Assembly: GCF_000835165.1 (NCBI RefSeq) | Contig: NZ_CP007790.1 | Location: forward strand, 1,302,001-1,366,000 | Reading direction: 5' to 3' | DNA length: 64,000 bases | Source: Corynebacterium marinum DSM 44953 | Lineage (GTDB): Bacteria > Actinomycetota > Actinomycetes > Mycobacteriales > Mycobacteriaceae | In this document: one piece after another, positions 37,080 through 49,127 of the stretch | Numbering within the stretch: the first letter of the stretch is position 1 | Layout of the letters: each line of letters opens with the position of its first letter | Position numbers and translations under genes: made by a program | Notes under the pieces: model-generated | Seen by the model: the letters and a program-made list of their open reading frames with translations, nothing else | What the model was told of the DNA's origin: nothing | Databases searched by the model: none

Positions 37080-37119
37080 AGCCCGCGGTGAGTCCTGTCG
37101 TCAGAACTCACCGCGGGCT
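37080..37119 (-). terminator. terminator of the suf operon
   Basis: The stem GCCCGCGGTGAGT/ACTCACCGCGGGC (37081-37093 with 37106-37118), with one extra A-T pair, lies 13 nt past the sufT stop. The T-run after it on the minus strand is short (TTCTG). Confidence 0.75.
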
Positions 37120-37132
37120 CGGCCAGCCGGAC

Positions 37133-37522
37133 CTAAACGGCGAAGCCGAGGGCGCGCAGCTGCTCGCGGCCGTCCTCGGTGATCATGTGGTGGCCCCACG
37201 GCGGGAGCCAGACCCACTCTAGATCGACCTTGTCCACGATGCCGTTGCCCACGAGGGCGGCCTGGACCTGGTCCTCGATGACGTCGGTCAGCGGGCAGGC
37301 GGGAGAGGTCAGGGTCATGTTGATCATGGCCACGTCCTCCCCTTCGCGGTCCTCGACCCAGACGTCGTAGACGAGGCCCAGGTCGACGACGTTGATCCCC
37401 AGCTCGGGGTCGATGACGTCGCGCAGGTACTCCTGGACGTCGAAAGCGAGTGCCTCCGCCTCCGGGGCCTGGGTCTCGGGGCGCTGGCGCTGGATGTTGT
37501 CGGTCGGGTTGTTCTCGGTCAT
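37133..37522 (-). CDS. sufT: SufT-like metal-sulfur cluster assembly factor (DUF59/MIP18 family)
   Basis: 129 residues. After a 30-residue variable N-terminus comes the DUF59/MIP18 domain: LRDVIDPELGINVVDLGLVYDVWVED (about residues 34-59), then MTLTSPACPLTDVIEDQV with the conserved Cys, and VWLPPWGHHMITEDGREQLRALGF. SufT-type factors help mature [Fe-S] proteins. Its ATG (37522) overlaps the sufU TGA by 4 nt. Last gene of the suf operon. Confidence 0.92.
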   Translation of the reverse strand: MTENNPTDNIQRQRPETQAPEAEALAFDVQEYLRDVIDPELGINVVDLGLVYDVWVEDREGEDVAMINMTLTSPACPLTDVIEDQVQAALVGNGIVDKVDLEWVWLPPWGHHMITEDGREQLRALGFAV

Positions 37523-37973
37523 TTCTTCTCCCTTTCGTTGAGGGCTTCGGCGGCGGCGGCCTGGAAAGCCTTCCACCCGAGCAGTGCGCACTTCACGCGC
37601 GCCGGGTACTTGGACACGCCGGAGAAGGCGATGCCGTCCCCGATGAGGTCCTCGTCACCCATCTCGGCGCCGCGGGAGGTGATCATCTTCTCGAACTCCG
37701 CGAGCTTAGCCATCGCCGAGTCCAGGGGCTGGCCGATGATCTCCTCGGCCATCACCGAGGTGGAAGCCTGCGAGATGGAGCAGCCCTCGGCGTGGTAGGA
37801 CACGTCCTCGACGGTCGAGCTGTCCGCGGACAGGTGGACCCGCAGCGTGAGTTCGTCGCCGCAGGACGGGTTCACGTGGTGAACCTCGGCTTCATAAGGT
37901 TCGCGCAGCCCGGCGTGCTGGGGATGCTTGTAATGGTCCAGGATCACTTCCTGGTACATGGATTCCAGATTCA

Positions 37974-37974
<1 letters not shown>
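37519..37974 (-). CDS. sufU: SufU Fe-S assembly sulfur-transfer protein
   Basis: 151 residues. Zinc-site residues are present: Cys in PSCGDEL (about residue 38), Cys in AEGCSISQAS and the late Cys in RVKCALLGW. SufU accepts sulfur from the SufS persulfide in the Suf system. It starts 1 nt overlapping the sufS stop (TGATG) and ends 4 nt into sufT, so the three genes are tightly coupled. Confidence 0.95.
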
Positions 37975-39994
<2,020 letters not shown>

Positions 39995-40041
39995 GTACAC
40001 GTCTCTTTCAGGTCTAGAGGAAGTGGGTTCTTTAACGGGGT

Positions 40042-41235
40042 TTAAGCGTGGACGGATTCGAGCTCGTCAGTGACGCGCTGTTCCAGTTCCTCACGGATCG
40101 ACTCGACCGGAATGCGGTTGATGACCTCGGAGAAGAACCCACGGATGATCAGGCGGCGGGCCTCGGACTCGGGGATGCCGCGGGCCATGAGGTAGAACAC
40201 CTGCTCGTCGTCGAATCGGCCGACGGTGGCGGCGTGACCGGCACCGGCGATCTCGCCGGTCTGGATCTCCAGGTTCGGGATGGAGTCGGCGCGCGCGCCT
40301 TCGGTGAGTACCAGGTTGCGGTTGACCTCGTAGGTGTCGGTGCCCTGCGCTTCGGCGCGGATGAGCACGTCACCGACCCAGGTGGTGTGGGCGTCCGGCT
40401 GATCCGATGCCGGGTCAGCCTGCAGCGCGCCCTTGTACATGACGTTGGAGCGGCAGTTGGGGAAGGAGTGGTCGACGAGGAGCCGGTTCTCGAAATACTG
40501 GCCGTCGTCGGCGAAGTAGACGCCGAGCAGCTCGGCGTCGCCGCCGGGGCCGGTGAACTTGACGCGCGGGACCATGCGGACGACGTCGCCGCCGAAGGTC
40601 GCGGCGTTGTAGCGCAGCGTGGCGTCGCGGCCGAGCAGGACGTGCTGGCCGGAGAGGTGGACCGCGCCCTTGTCCCAGGCCGCGTCGACGATGACCGTCA
40701 GGCGCGCGTTGTCGCCGACGACGAACTCCAGGTTGTCGGCGTGGGTGCCGGTGCCGAGGTAGCGGACGGAGACGATCGCCTCCGCCCCGTCGGCGACGTT
40801 GACGACGGTGGCGCCGAAGGACGTGACGCCCTCGCCGCGGCCGGTGACGGTCACGGCGATCGGCTCGGAGACGACCTCGTTCTTCGCGACGTCGATGTAG
40901 GTCGCCGACGTCATCGAGGTCCAGGCCTGCGCGGCGACGCGGTCGGTCGGCGCTCCGGCGCGGCCGAGGCGCTCGTCGCCCTTGTCGAGGGTCTCGACGG
41001 TGACGGCGCCTGCGGCGGACGCCGGTACGTCGACACGCACGTCCTGCTCGACGGCCTCGGCGAACTTACCGTTGTGGAGGCCGCGGATGCGGCGCAGGGA
41101 GATGAAACGCCACTCTTCGGCACGCCCGGCCGGAACCGGGAAATCCTCCACGTCGAAAGAGGCGTAGACGTCGCCCTTGGTGTTGTGCGGGGTGGCGGCG
41201 TCGACGGCGGCCTGCCCTGTTGTAGCTGTGGTCAT
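40042..41235 (-). CDS. sufD: SufD Fe-S assembly protein
   Basis: 397 residues with the SufBD right-handed beta-helix core (about 120-350) and the C-terminal helical [31 protein letters not shown] block shared with SufB. SufD pairs with SufB on the SufC ATPase. It starts at ATG 41235, 3 nt after the sufB stop, so it is translated in tight coupling. Confidence 0.95.
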   Translation of the reverse strand: MTTATTGQAAVDAATPHNTKGDVYASFDVEDFPVPAGRAEEWRFISLRRIRGLHNGKFAEAVEQDVRVDVPASAAGAVTVETLDKGDERLGRAGAPTDRVAAQAWTSMTSATYIDVAKNEVVSEPIAVTVTGRGEGVTSFGATVVNVADGAEAIVSVRYLGTGTHADNLEFVVGDNARLTVIVDAAWDKGAVHLSGQHVLLGRDATLRYNAATFGGDVVRMVPRVKFTGPGGDAELLGVYFADDGQYFENRLLVDHSFPNCRSNVMYKGALQADPASDQPDAHTTWVGDVLIRAEAQGTDTYEVNRNLVLTEGARADSIPNLEIQTGEIAGAGHAATVGRFDDEQVFYLMARGIPESEARRLIIRGFFSEVINRIPVESIREELEQRVTDELESVHA

Positions 41236-41238
41236 CGG

Positions 41239-42693
41239 TCAGCCCACCGACCCTTCCATCTGCAGTTCAATAAGTCGGTTCAGTTCCAGCGCGTACTCCA
41301 TCGGCAGTTCCTTGGCGATGGGCTCCACGAAGCCGCGGACGATCATCGCCATGGCCTCCTCTTCCTTCAGCCCGCGGGACATGAGGTAGAAGAGCTGTTC
41401 CTCCGACACCTTGGAGACGGTCGCCTCGTGGCCGAGGGAGACATGGTCGTTGCGGATGTCGTTGTAAGGGTAGGTGTCCGAGCGGGAGATGTTGTCCACC
41501 AGCAGGGCGTCGCACTCCACGTTGGAGGTCGAGTGGTGCGCGTTGGCGTTGATCTGCACCAGACCACGGTAGGCGGCGCGGCCACCGCCGCGGGCGACGG
41601 ATTTGGAGACGATGTTCGAGGAGGTGTGCGGCGCCATGTGCGTCATCTTCGCGCCGGTGTCCTGGAACTGGCCCTCGCCGGCGAAAGCCACGGAGAGGAC
41701 CTCGCCCTTGGCGTAAGGGCCCGTCATCCAGACGGCCGGGTACTTCATGGTCACCTTGGAGCCGATGTTGCCATCGACCCACTCCATGGTCGCGCCCTCT
41801 TCAGCCTTGGCGCGCTTGGTCACCAGGTTGTAGACGTTGTTCGACCAGTTCTGGATCGTGGTGTAGCGGCAGCGGCCGCCCTTCTTCACGATGATCTCGA
41901 CCACTGCGGAGTGCAGCGAGTCGGACTTGTAGATCGGCGCGGTGCAGCCCTCGACGTAGTGGACGTAGGCTCCCTCGTCGACGATGATCAGCGTGCGCTC
42001 GAACTGGCCCATGTTCTCCGTGTTGATGCGGAAGTATGCCTGTAGCGGGATGTCCACGTGGACGCCCGGCGGGACGTAGATGAATGAGCCGCCCGACCAC
42101 ACGGCGGAGTTCAGCGCGGAGAACTTGTTGTCGCCGGCCGGGATGACCGTGCCGAAGTACTCCTTGAAGAGCTCCGGCTGCTCCTTGAGTGCGGAGTCGG
42201 TGTCGAGGAAGATGACGCCCTGCTCCTCCAGATCCTCACGGATCTGGTGGTAGACCACCTCGGACTCGTACTGTGCGGCGACTCCGGCGACCAGGCGCTG
42301 CTTCTCGGCCTCGGGGATGCCCAGACGGTCGTAGGTGTTCTTGATGTCCTCGGGGAGATCCTCCCAGGACTGCGCCTGGCCCTCGGTGGAACGGACGAAG
42401 TACTTGATCGTGTCGAAATGGATGCCCGACAGGTCGGCGCCCCAGGTCGGCATGGGCTTCTTGTCGAAGATGCTCAGGGCCTTGAGGCGCTCCTGGAGCA
42501 TCCACTCCGGCTCATCCTTCTTGGCGGAGATGTCGCGGACGACGTCCTCGCTCAGGCCGCGGCGGGCAGATGCGCCGGCCGCGTCGGAATCGTGCCAGCC
42601 GTAGTTGTAGGGGCCGATCGAATCGATGATCTGGTCGTCGCTCATCGTGGTCTCCGGCTTGGTGGAACCGGGATTCTGCGTTGCCTGGGTCAT
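41239..42693 (-). CDS. sufB: SufB Fe-S assembly scaffold protein
   Basis: 484 residues. The SufB-specific N-terminal region ([21 protein letters not shown]) precedes the beta-helix core, followed by [21 protein letters not shown] with a conserved Cys, [17 protein letters not shown] and the terminal [25 protein letters not shown]. SufB is the main cluster-building scaffold. ATG 42693 follows AAAGGAG and overlaps the sufR stop by 4 nt (ATGA). Confidence 0.96.
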   Translation of the reverse strand: MTQATQNPGSTKPETTMSDDQIIDSIGPYNYGWHDSDAAGASARRGLSEDVVRDISAKKDEPEWMLQERLKALSIFDKKPMPTWGADLSGIHFDTIKYFVRSTEGQAQSWEDLPEDIKNTYDRLGIPEAEKQRLVAGVAAQYESEVVYHQIREDLEEQGVIFLDTDSALKEQPELFKEYFGTVIPAGDNKFSALNSAVWSGGSFIYVPPGVHVDIPLQAYFRINTENMGQFERTLIIVDEGAYVHYVEGCTAPIYKSDSLHSAVVEIIVKKGGRCRYTTIQNWSNNVYNLVTKRAKAEEGATMEWVDGNIGSKVTMKYPAVWMTGPYAKGEVLSVAFAGEGQFQDTGAKMTHMAPHTSSNIVSKSVARGGGRAAYRGLVQINANAHHSTSNVECDALLVDNISRSDTYPYNDIRNDHVSLGHEATVSKVSEEQLFYLMSRGLKEEEAMAMIVRGFVEPIAKELPMEYALELNRLIELQMEGSVG

Positions 42694-43391
42694 GATCCGC
42701 TCCTTTCCTCTGGAGAATTCTCAAGGGGTGTCAATGGGATGTTCGTGGTGCATATGCCGTGGCCGCCGGTGATGGTGGCCAACGGCTGGACGTGGAGGCC
42801 GACGAGGTTCGAGATGGCCTCGTGCTCGGCCTCGCACAGTTCCGGGTGCTCGGCGGCCGCATGGGCCACCGGGCAGTGGTGCTGGCAGATCTGGATGCCC
42901 GCGCCGGCCCGGGTCACCGTGGCGGCGTACCCGTGCCGGTCGAAGGCGTCCGCCAACTCGCCGGCGGTGTGCTGGATGGACTCCTCGTCACCGCCGGCCG
43001 GGTTCACCCCGTCGACGATGCGCTCGATACGCCTGCGCGCAAGCTTACGGACCGCCTCCTCACCCCCCAGCTCCCGGAGGGTGTCCAAGGCGTCCGCGGC
43101 CAGCTGATCGTAGGAATGCCCGAAGTGGGAACGCCCGCGGTCGGTGAGCCGGAACGCCTTGGCCGGTCGGCCGCGGCCGGGCGCGGCGGAGCGCTGACGG
43201 CGGTCCACCGACTCCCCCAGCCCCTCCGACACCAGGATGTCCAGGTGCCGGCGGACGCCGGCGGCGGACATCTCGAGGCGTGCGGCGAGTTCGGAGGCCG
43301 TGGCCTGCCCGTGTTTGAGGAGCATGAGCATGATCTGGCGACGGGTGTCACCGTCAACCGAACGGGTCTCCGGAACGGGCTTCTCGGACAC
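42690..43391 (-). CDS. sufR: SufR, Fe-S-sensing ArsR-type repressor of the suf operon
   Basis: 233 residues from GTG 43391, which follows GAGGAGG with 8 nt spacing; an upstream in-frame codon at 43472 is less supported. A winged-helix domain ([42 protein letters not shown], about 15-58) is followed by a C-terminal cysteine cluster [18 protein letters not shown] that would hold the iron-sulfur cluster. First gene of the operon, in the SufR-B-D-C-S-U-T order of actinobacteria. Confidence 0.9.
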   Translation of the reverse strand: MSEKPVPETRSVDGDTRRQIMLMLLKHGQATASELAARLEMSAAGVRRHLDILVSEGLGESVDRRQRSAAPGRGRPAKAFRLTDRGRSHFGHSYDQLAADALDTLRELGGEEAVRKLARRRIERIVDGVNPAGGDEESIQHTAGELADAFDRHGYAATVTRAGAGIQICQHHCPVAHAAAEHPELCEAEHEAISNLVGLHVQPLATITGGHGICTTNIPLTPLENSPEERSGS

Positions 43392-43477
43392 TGCCGCCAC
43401 CTCCTCACGTTTCCTGTCGTTACTACTGAAAGTCGTCGGTTCCGCCCGGCGGTATCCGTGCGGCCTTATCATTCGAC

Positions 43478-43489
43478 AACACTAGTGTT
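43478..43489. promoter_or_regulatory. sufR: perfect palindrome AACACTAGTGTT (candidate SufR operator)
   Basis: This 12-bp perfect palindrome lies between sufR (start 43391) and the divergent mptB (start 43570), where the sufR promoter must be. An inverted repeat with ACACT halves has been reported for mycobacterial SufR, as I recall. Autoregulation of the operon by SufR is inferred. Confidence 0.5.
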
Positions 43490-43569
43490 CCCTAATTCAT
43501 TCCCCCTGTCCAACCTTGCGAAGCCCTGGCGTGTCGGAACCCCTGCGCCCCGCTGGCTAGGATGACGCT

Positions 43570-45258
43570 GTGCACAAGAGACGACCGGCGATCCCGCCCG
43601 CCCTGACCGCCAGCCTGCCCAGGCTGGGGTCCGCGGGCTCCCGGTCCGCCCTCCTCCACGTGGACCAGGGCACGGACGATCAGCCGCGGTCCGGCCGACT
43701 GAACATCCGGGAGCTCAACCGCTTCCAGGTGCTGCGGTGGACGGGCACCCTGGGCGCGCTGCTCATCGGACTGGGCGCCCTGGGCGCCGGGGCGCTGCCG
43801 GTCGTGGACAACCCCTACTCCTCGTTCCCGGGCGGGACATTCATGTCCCGGATGCTGCAGACCTCGTCGATCATGGTGCTCGTCGGCGTCGGCCTGCTGG
43901 TGCTGGCGTGGGTGCTCATGGCGCCGTTCGCCGGGGCGCCCTACCGGAGTTCCGGCGGCGACGGCGGCGGCGGCACCGTGTCCTCCTCGCTGCTCACACG
44001 GACCTTCGCGGCCTGGGTCCTGCCGATCATGTTCACCACGCCGCTGTTCACCCAGGACATCTACTCCTACCTGGCTCAGGGGGCGATCGTCGCCCGTGGG
44101 ATGGATCCCTACGCGGCGGGGCCGGCGGACCTCCTGGGGCCGGAAGACCCGCTGGCGCGTTCCGTGCCGTTCATCTGGTCCCACTCGCCCTCCCCCTACG
44201 GCCCGGTGGCACTGAGCCTGGCGTCGATGGTCAGCCGGCTCACCTCGGACTCCATCATCCTCGGGGTGGTCGGCCACCGCCTGCTCGCGCTGCTGGGGTT
44301 GATCGCGGCGGGCTGGGCCATCAGCCGGCTGGCCCGCCGCTGCCGGGTCAACCCCGTCACCGCCCTGTGGCTGGGCATGCTCAACCCGCTGACAATCCTC
44401 CACCTGATCGGCGGCATCCACAATGAGTCAATCCTCCTCGGCCTGATGCTCGTGGGGATGGAGGTGGGCCTGCGGGGAGTCGACAAACTCGGCGGGCGCA
44501 ACGGCCAGTCCGTGGACGCCTCCGGCGGGGCGGGGCTGATCATCCTGTCCGCCGCCCTCATCTCGTCCGCGGGCATGGTGAAGGTCACCGGCTTCCTCGC
44601 GCTGGGATTCGTCGGTATGAACCTCGCCCGCCACCTCGTCCGGGTCGGCCGCGGTCCGGTCGCCGCCCTCGCCGCGGCCGTGACCGTGCAGGTGGCGCTG
44701 CTGGTCGCCGCCGTCGCCGCCGTGACCGCCGCGACAGGAATCGGCCTCGGCTGGGTGACGGGGCAGGGCGGGGCGGCGTCGATACGCAGCTGGCTGTCCA
44801 TGACCACCGACATCGGCGTCGGCGCCGGCTTCTTCGGGATGCTGCTGGGGCTGGGCGACCACACCGACACCATGCTGACGATCACCCGCGGCGTCGGCGT
44901 GCTCATCGCCGTGGGCTTTGTGGTGCGCATGCTCTTCGCCACCTTCCGCGGCACGGTCCACCCCGTCGGCGGGCTCGGCGTGGCCACCTTCGTGCTGGTC
45001 ATCCTCTTCCCCGTCGTCCACCCCTGGTACATGCTGTGGGCGATCCTCCCGCTGGCCGCGTGGGCCAACCGGGTCCTGTTCCGGGTCGCCGTGGTCGCCT
45101 ACTCCACCTTCTTCTCCTTCACCGTCCTGCCCCGCGGCCTGGCGCTGCCCCCGTCGACCGTCGCGGCGATCTACCTGGGTTCCGCGCTCACCTTTGTGCT
45201 CGTCGTCGGACTCGGCTGGTGGCTTATGCGGCGGCGGGCAGTCCGTGGCCTACACTGA
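43570..45258 (+). CDS. mptB: alpha-(1->6)-mannosyltransferase MptB
   Basis: 562 residues with about 13 membrane helices, GT-C superfamily. The first extracytoplasmic loop has FTQDIYSYLAQG with the Asp used by polyprenyl-phosphate-mannose GT-C enzymes; GMDPYAAGPADL and WSHSPSPYGPVAL follow. MptB starts the alpha-1,6-mannan core of lipomannan/lipoarabinomannan in Corynebacterineae, using decaprenyl-phosphomannose. The GTG at 43570 has TAGGAT (43558-43563) ending 6 nt before it. The ABC exporter genes follow after 6 nt. Confidence 0.9.
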   Translation: MHKRRPAIPPALTASLPRLGSAGSRSALLHVDQGTDDQPRSGRLNIRELNRFQVLRWTGTLGALLIGLGALGAGALPVVDNPYSSFPGGTFMSRMLQTSSIMVLVGVGLLVLAWVLMAPFAGAPYRSSGGDGGGGTVSSSLLTRTFAAWVLPIMFTTPLFTQDIYSYLAQGAIVARGMDPYAAGPADLLGPEDPLARSVPFIWSHSPSPYGPVALSLASMVSRLTSDSIILGVVGHRLLALLGLIAAGWAISRLARRCRVNPVTALWLGMLNPLTILHLIGGIHNESILLGLMLVGMEVGLRGVDKLGGRNGQSVDASGGAGLIILSAALISSAGMVKVTGFLALGFVGMNLARHLVRVGRGPVAALAAAVTVQVALLVAAVAAVTAATGIGLGWVTGQGGAASIRSWLSMTTDIGVGAGFFGMLLGLGDHTDTMLTITRGVGVLIAVGFVVRMLFATFRGTVHPVGGLGVATFVLVILFPVVHPWYMLWAILPLAAWANRVLFRVAVVAYSTFFSFTVLPRGLALPPSTVAAIYLGSALTFVLVVGLGWWLMRRRAVRGLH

Positions 45259-45264
45259 TTAACC

Positions 45265-46233
45265 GTGTCTGCAACTTTCGATGGAGCGTCCCGCCCGGCG
45301 GCCGGGCCCGCCCTGGAACTTCACGCGGTGGTCAAGGCCTTCGGCGCCACCACCGCCGTCGACGGACTTTCCCTGACCGCACGCCGCGCGGAGGTGTTCG
45401 CCCTCCTCGGCCCCAACGGCGCCGGCAAGACGACCACCATCGAAATGTGCGAGGGCTTCCTCCGCCCCACCTCCGGCGAGATCCGGGTCCTGGGCCTCGA
45501 CCCCGTCGCCCGGCCGGACGAGGTCCGGCGCCGCATCGGCATCATGCTGCAGGGCGGCGGCTCCTACTCCGGTATCCGCGTCGCCGAGATGCTCCGCCTC
45601 GCGGCCGCCTACAACGACAACCCGCACGACCCCGAATGGCTCATCGAGGTCCTCGGCCTCGACGGGGTGCGCAACACCACCTGGCGCCGCCTTTCCGGCG
45701 GCCAGCAGCAGCGGCTCTCCCTGGCGCTGGCCGTCATCGGCCGGCCCGAGCTCATCTTCCTGGATGAGCCGACCGCCGGCCTGGACGCGCAGTCCCGCCT
45801 CGCCGTGTGGGAGCTTGTCGACGCCCTGCGCGCCGACGGGGTCACCGTCATCCTCACCACGCACCTCATGGACGAGGCGGAGGCGCTGGCCGACCGCATC
45901 GCCATCATGGACAAAGGCAGAGTCGTCGCGGAGGGCACCCCGGCAGAGCTCACATCCGGGGAGACCGGCGCCCGGGTGACCTTCGAGACCGACACCCCCC
46001 TCGATCTGGAATCGGCGCTCGGGCGCATCGCCGGCAGCTGCCCCGGCACCCCGGGCATCGAGGCGGTCCGTCCCCTCCGCTACTGCATACCCGCCCCCGC
46101 CACCCCGGCGCTCGTCGCCGCTCTCGCCGACGCCGCCGCCGACCAGGACGTTCTGGTGCGGCGTCTCGACGTCGACCACCGCAACCTCGAAGAGGTCTTC
46201 CTGGACATCACCGGACGGAGCCTGAGGAGCTGA
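45265..46233 (+). CDS. ABC exporter ATP-binding protein (ABC-2 type)
   Basis: 322 residues. Walker A GPNGAGKTT (about 48-56), Q-loop at GIMLQGGGSYSG, signature LSGGQQQRLSLAL, Walker B LIFLDEPTAGLD and H-loop TTHLMDEA. The C-terminal 100 residues form the DUF4162-like tail of drug and polyketide exporter ATPases. Paired with the permease that starts 1 nt after its stop. The GTG start at 45265 has TACACT (45251-45256) 8 nt upstream, inside the end of mptB, so it may have its own promoter. Confidence 0.9.
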   Translation: MSATFDGASRPAAGPALELHAVVKAFGATTAVDGLSLTARRAEVFALLGPNGAGKTTTIEMCEGFLRPTSGEIRVLGLDPVARPDEVRRRIGIMLQGGGSYSGIRVAEMLRLAAAYNDNPHDPEWLIEVLGLDGVRNTTWRRLSGGQQQRLSLALAVIGRPELIFLDEPTAGLDAQSRLAVWELVDALRADGVTVILTTHLMDEAEALADRIAIMDKGRVVAEGTPAELTSGETGARVTFETDTPLDLESALGRIAGSCPGTPGIEAVRPLRYCIPAPATPALVAALADAAADQDVLVRRLDVDHRNLEEVFLDITGRSLRS

Positions 46234-46234
46234 C

Positions 46235-47023
46235 ATGACCGACACCGACACAGTGACCCCCACCCGATTCGCGCCCGGGACCTTCACCCCCGCACCGAAA
46301 CGCGCCTCCGCCGCCCGGATGGTCTCCGCCCAGGGCCGGATGGAGACGATCCTGTTCCTCCGGCACGGCGAGCAGCAGCTGCTCAGCGTGATCATCCCGC
46401 TGGTGATGCTCTTCATCACCGCCCGCATGCCTCTGCTCGGCGAGGACACCACCATCCGGCAGATCTTCCCCATGGTGCTCGCGATCGCGACCACCAGTTC
46501 CGGTTTCACCGGGCAAGCCATCGCCCTGGCTTTCGACCGGAGGTACGGGGCCCTCAAACGCACCGGCGCCTCCGGGGTGCCCGCTTCGACCATCATCGGC
46601 GGCAAAGTGATCGCCGTCGGCGTCATGGCTGGCCTGCAGACGCTGCTTCTGGGAGGGGCCGCGCTGCTGCTCGGCTGGCGGACGGAACCCATGGGCGTGC
46701 TCCTGGGCCTGGCGGTGCTCTTCATCGGCGTGGCCGCCTTCACGGCACTGGGCCTGCTCATGGGCGGCACCCTGAGTTCCGAGCTTGTGCTCGCCCTGGC
46801 CAACCTCATCTGGGTGGTGCTCGTCGGCGCCGTCGGCTGGGTGCTATGGTCTCACGGCCTCGACGCCGCCGGCTGGTACACCGCGATCCCCTCCGTGGCG
46901 CTGGCCTCCGGGCTGACGCTCGCCTTCGACGGGGCCGTCCCCTGGCTGGAGATCCTCGTCCTGCTCACCTGGGCGGCCCTCGCGTCGGCTGCGGCCGTCC
47001 GATGGTTCCGCTTCGAGGCGTAG
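46235..47023 (+). CDS. ABC-2 type permease
   Basis: 262 residues with six predicted membrane helices after a 45-residue cytosolic N-terminus. The ABC-2 motif region near RRYGALKRTGASGVPASTIIGGKV (about 102-125) is the coupling segment. It lacks an ATPase and depends on the gene before it. The substrate is unknown; the position next to mptB and heme genes gives no firm hint. Four bases separate the two genes. Confidence 0.88.
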   Translation: MTDTDTVTPTRFAPGTFTPAPKRASAARMVSAQGRMETILFLRHGEQQLLSVIIPLVMLFITARMPLLGEDTTIRQIFPMVLAIATTSSGFTGQAIALAFDRRYGALKRTGASGVPASTIIGGKVIAVGVMAGLQTLLLGGAALLLGWRTEPMGVLLGLAVLFIGVAAFTALGLLMGGTLSSELVLALANLIWVVLVGAVGWVLWSHGLDAAGWYTAIPSVALASGLTLAFDGAVPWLEILVLLTWAALASAAAVRWFRFEA

Positions 47024-47092
47024 ATATTGCCCACATCCCCCACCCACCGCAATTCCCCGGACCTGCCCGAACACACAGATAGGATGGGCACC

Positions 47093-48067
47093 GTGACTGA
47101 CACCGTGACCGCCACCGGCAAACAACAGACCTCCCGCGGACCCTCCGTCCGGCTCCAGCGAATCCTCGCCTTCATCCTGCTGCTGGCGCAGGGCGGCATC
47201 ACCGTCACCGGATCCATCGTGCGCGTGACAGGCTCCGGCCTCGGCTGCGACACCTGGCCGAACTGCCAGGAAGGCTCCCTGGTGCCCGTCGCAGGCGCCG
47301 CACCCGCGATCCACCAGGCCATCGAATTCGGCAACCGCCTGCTCACCTTCGTGCTCGCCGCCATCGCCATCGCAGTGTTCGTCGCGGTCCTGCGGGCCGG
47401 CCGCCGCCGGGAGATCGTCGTCTACTCCCTGATCTCCGGCCTGGGTATCGTCCTGCAGGCCGTCCTCGGCGGCATCTCCGTGATCCTGGACCTCCAGTGG
47501 TGGACCGTGGCCATCCACTTCCTGCCGTCCATGATCCTCGTGTGGATCGCCGCCCTGCTGTACATGCGCCTGGCGGAGCCGGACGACGGGCAGCCGGTGC
47601 GTATGTTCCCGCAGTCCATCCGCACGATGACCGTCATCGCCGCCGTCGCACTGTCCGTCGTCCTCATTACCGGCACGATGGTCACCGGCGCCGGCGTCCA
47701 CTCCGGCGACGCGGGCGTGGGCATGGAAGGACGCCTCGAGGTGGACATCGAGCTCATGGCGTACATCCACGCGGCCACCATGTACCTCTACCTCGCCGCC
47801 ACGGCGCTGGTCACCTGGCAGCTGCACCGCCGCAACGCCCCCCAGGCAGCGCTGCGGACCGCCTACGTGCTCATCGCCATGATCTTCGTGCAGTGGGCAA
47901 TCGGCATCATCCAGTTCAACCTGGGCATCCCGCGCTGGACCGTCCCGGCCCACATCGCGATGTCCTCGGTCGTCGTCGCGTTCTCCGCGTTCCTCTACGC
48001 CCACGGTAAGCGCCGGGTGAGCCCCGCGCCGGTGACCCCAAAGGCCGACGCGAACGCCCCGGGGTAG
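47093..48067 (+). CDS. ctaA: heme A synthase (CtaA/COX15)
   Basis: 324 residues, eight membrane helices, converting heme O to heme A for the aa3 cytochrome oxidase. Motif GSIVRVTGSGLGCDTWPNCQEG holds the conserved Cys pair; heme-ligand histidines lie in EFGNRLL-type and AIHFLPSMI helices (EFGNRLLTFVL near residues 82-92; VAIHFLPSM; IHAATMYLYLA; HIAMSSVVV). Start GTG 47093 is 22 codons inside the open frame and has TAGGAT (47080-47085) 7 nt before it, so it is probably leaderless. Confidence 0.93.
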   Translation: MTDTVTATGKQQTSRGPSVRLQRILAFILLLAQGGITVTGSIVRVTGSGLGCDTWPNCQEGSLVPVAGAAPAIHQAIEFGNRLLTFVLAAIAIAVFVAVLRAGRRREIVVYSLISGLGIVLQAVLGGISVILDLQWWTVAIHFLPSMILVWIAALLYMRLAEPDDGQPVRMFPQSIRTMTVIAAVALSVVLITGTMVTGAGVHSGDAGVGMEGRLEVDIELMAYIHAATMYLYLAATALVTWQLHRRNAPQAALRTAYVLIAMIFVQWAIGIIQFNLGIPRWTVPAHIAMSSVVVAFSAFLYAHGKRRVSPAPVTPKADANAPG

Positions 48068-48081
48068 CTAGCCTGGATGCC

Positions 48082-49047
48082 ATGAAGGCAATCCAGATCA
48101 CTGAAACCGGAGGACCCGAGGTCCTCGTCCTGCGCGACATTGAGGCGCCGGTCCCGGCCGAAGACGAAGTGCTCGTCGACGTCCTCGTGGCCGGCGTCAA
48201 CTACATCGACACCTACTACCGGGAGGGTGTCTACCACGCCGCGCTCCCCTTCGTGCCGGGCCTGGAAGGCACCGGTCGGGTGGTGGAGGACCCGCGCGGC
48301 GAGATCGCCCCGGGCACCGTCGTCGCCTGGACCGACGCCTTCGGCTCCTACGCCGAGCAGGTCTGCGTCCCCCGCGACCGCCTGGTCGCCGTCCCCGAAG
48401 GGGTCGAACCCGAGGTCGCGGCCTCCATGCTGCTGCAGGGCATCACCGCCCACTACCTCACCCACGGCGTCTACGACCTCAAGGAGGGGGACTCCTGCCT
48501 CATCACCGCCGGTGCCGGCGGCGTCGGCCTGCTGGTCACCCAGATGGCGGTGGCCAAGGGGGCCCGGGTGTTCTCCGTCGTCTCCACCGACGAGAAGGCC
48601 GAGCTGGCCCGGGAGGCGGGCGCCACCGAGGTCTTCCGTTACTCCGACAACCTCGCTGAGGTCGTGCGGCGCCGCAACGGCGGCGTGGGCGTGGACGTGG
48701 TCTACGACGGCGTCGGCAAGGACACCTTCCACGAGTCCCTCGAGGCCGTCCGCCCCCGCGGCACCGTCGCTCTCTTCGGCGCCGCCTCCGGCCCGGTGGA
48801 GCCCTTCGACCCGCAGCTGCTGAACACGCACGGCTCCATCTTCCTCACCCGCCCCTCCATCGGCGCGTGGACCTCCGGCGAGGGGGAATTCCGGATGCGG
48901 GCGCAGGCCGTGACCCAGGCGGTCGTCGACGGCACCCTCCGGTTCCGGATCTCCGGCTCCTACGACCTCTCCGAAGCCGCACAGGCCCACCGCGACCTCC
49001 AGGCGCGCCGGACCACCGGTTCGATCGTCCTGCACGTGCAGGATTAG
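48082..49047 (+). CDS. qor: quinone oxidoreductase-type MDR protein
   Basis: 321 residues, zinc-free medium-chain dehydrogenase/reductase. The GroES-like N-terminal domain holds VLVAGVNYIDTYYREGVY, and the Rossmann motif reads ITAGAGGVGLLVTQMA (about residues 144-159). It resembles NADPH:quinone reductase (Qor), reducing quinones by NADPH. TAGCCT (48069-48074) ends 7 nt before ATG 48082. It ends before the terminator shared with ctaB. Exact substrate unproven. Confidence 0.9.
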   Translation: MKAIQITETGGPEVLVLRDIEAPVPAEDEVLVDVLVAGVNYIDTYYREGVYHAALPFVPGLEGTGRVVEDPRGEIAPGTVVAWTDAFGSYAEQVCVPRDRLVAVPEGVEPEVAASMLLQGITAHYLTHGVYDLKEGDSCLITAGAGGVGLLVTQMAVAKGARVFSVVSTDEKAELAREAGATEVFRYSDNLAEVVRRRNGGVGVDVVYDGVGKDTFHESLEAVRPRGTVALFGAASGPVEPFDPQLLNTHGSIFLTRPSIGAWTSGEGEFRMRAQAVTQAVVDGTLRFRISGSYDLSEAAQAHRDLQARRTTGSIVLHVQD

Positions 49048-49071
49048 GCCGCCGGACAGGCCGGAAACGGG

Positions 49072-49107
49072 CTGACCCCCACCGGGAGATACTCCGGTGG
49101 GGGTCAG
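49072..49107. terminator. bidirectional terminator between qor and ctaB
   Basis: A perfect 14-bp stem (49072-49085 with 49094-49107) with an 8-nt loop between the two convergent genes. There is no T-run on either side, but its position and strength fit a shared terminator. Confidence 0.75.
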
Positions 49108-49127
49108 ACGTTGTCCGGGATGGGAGC

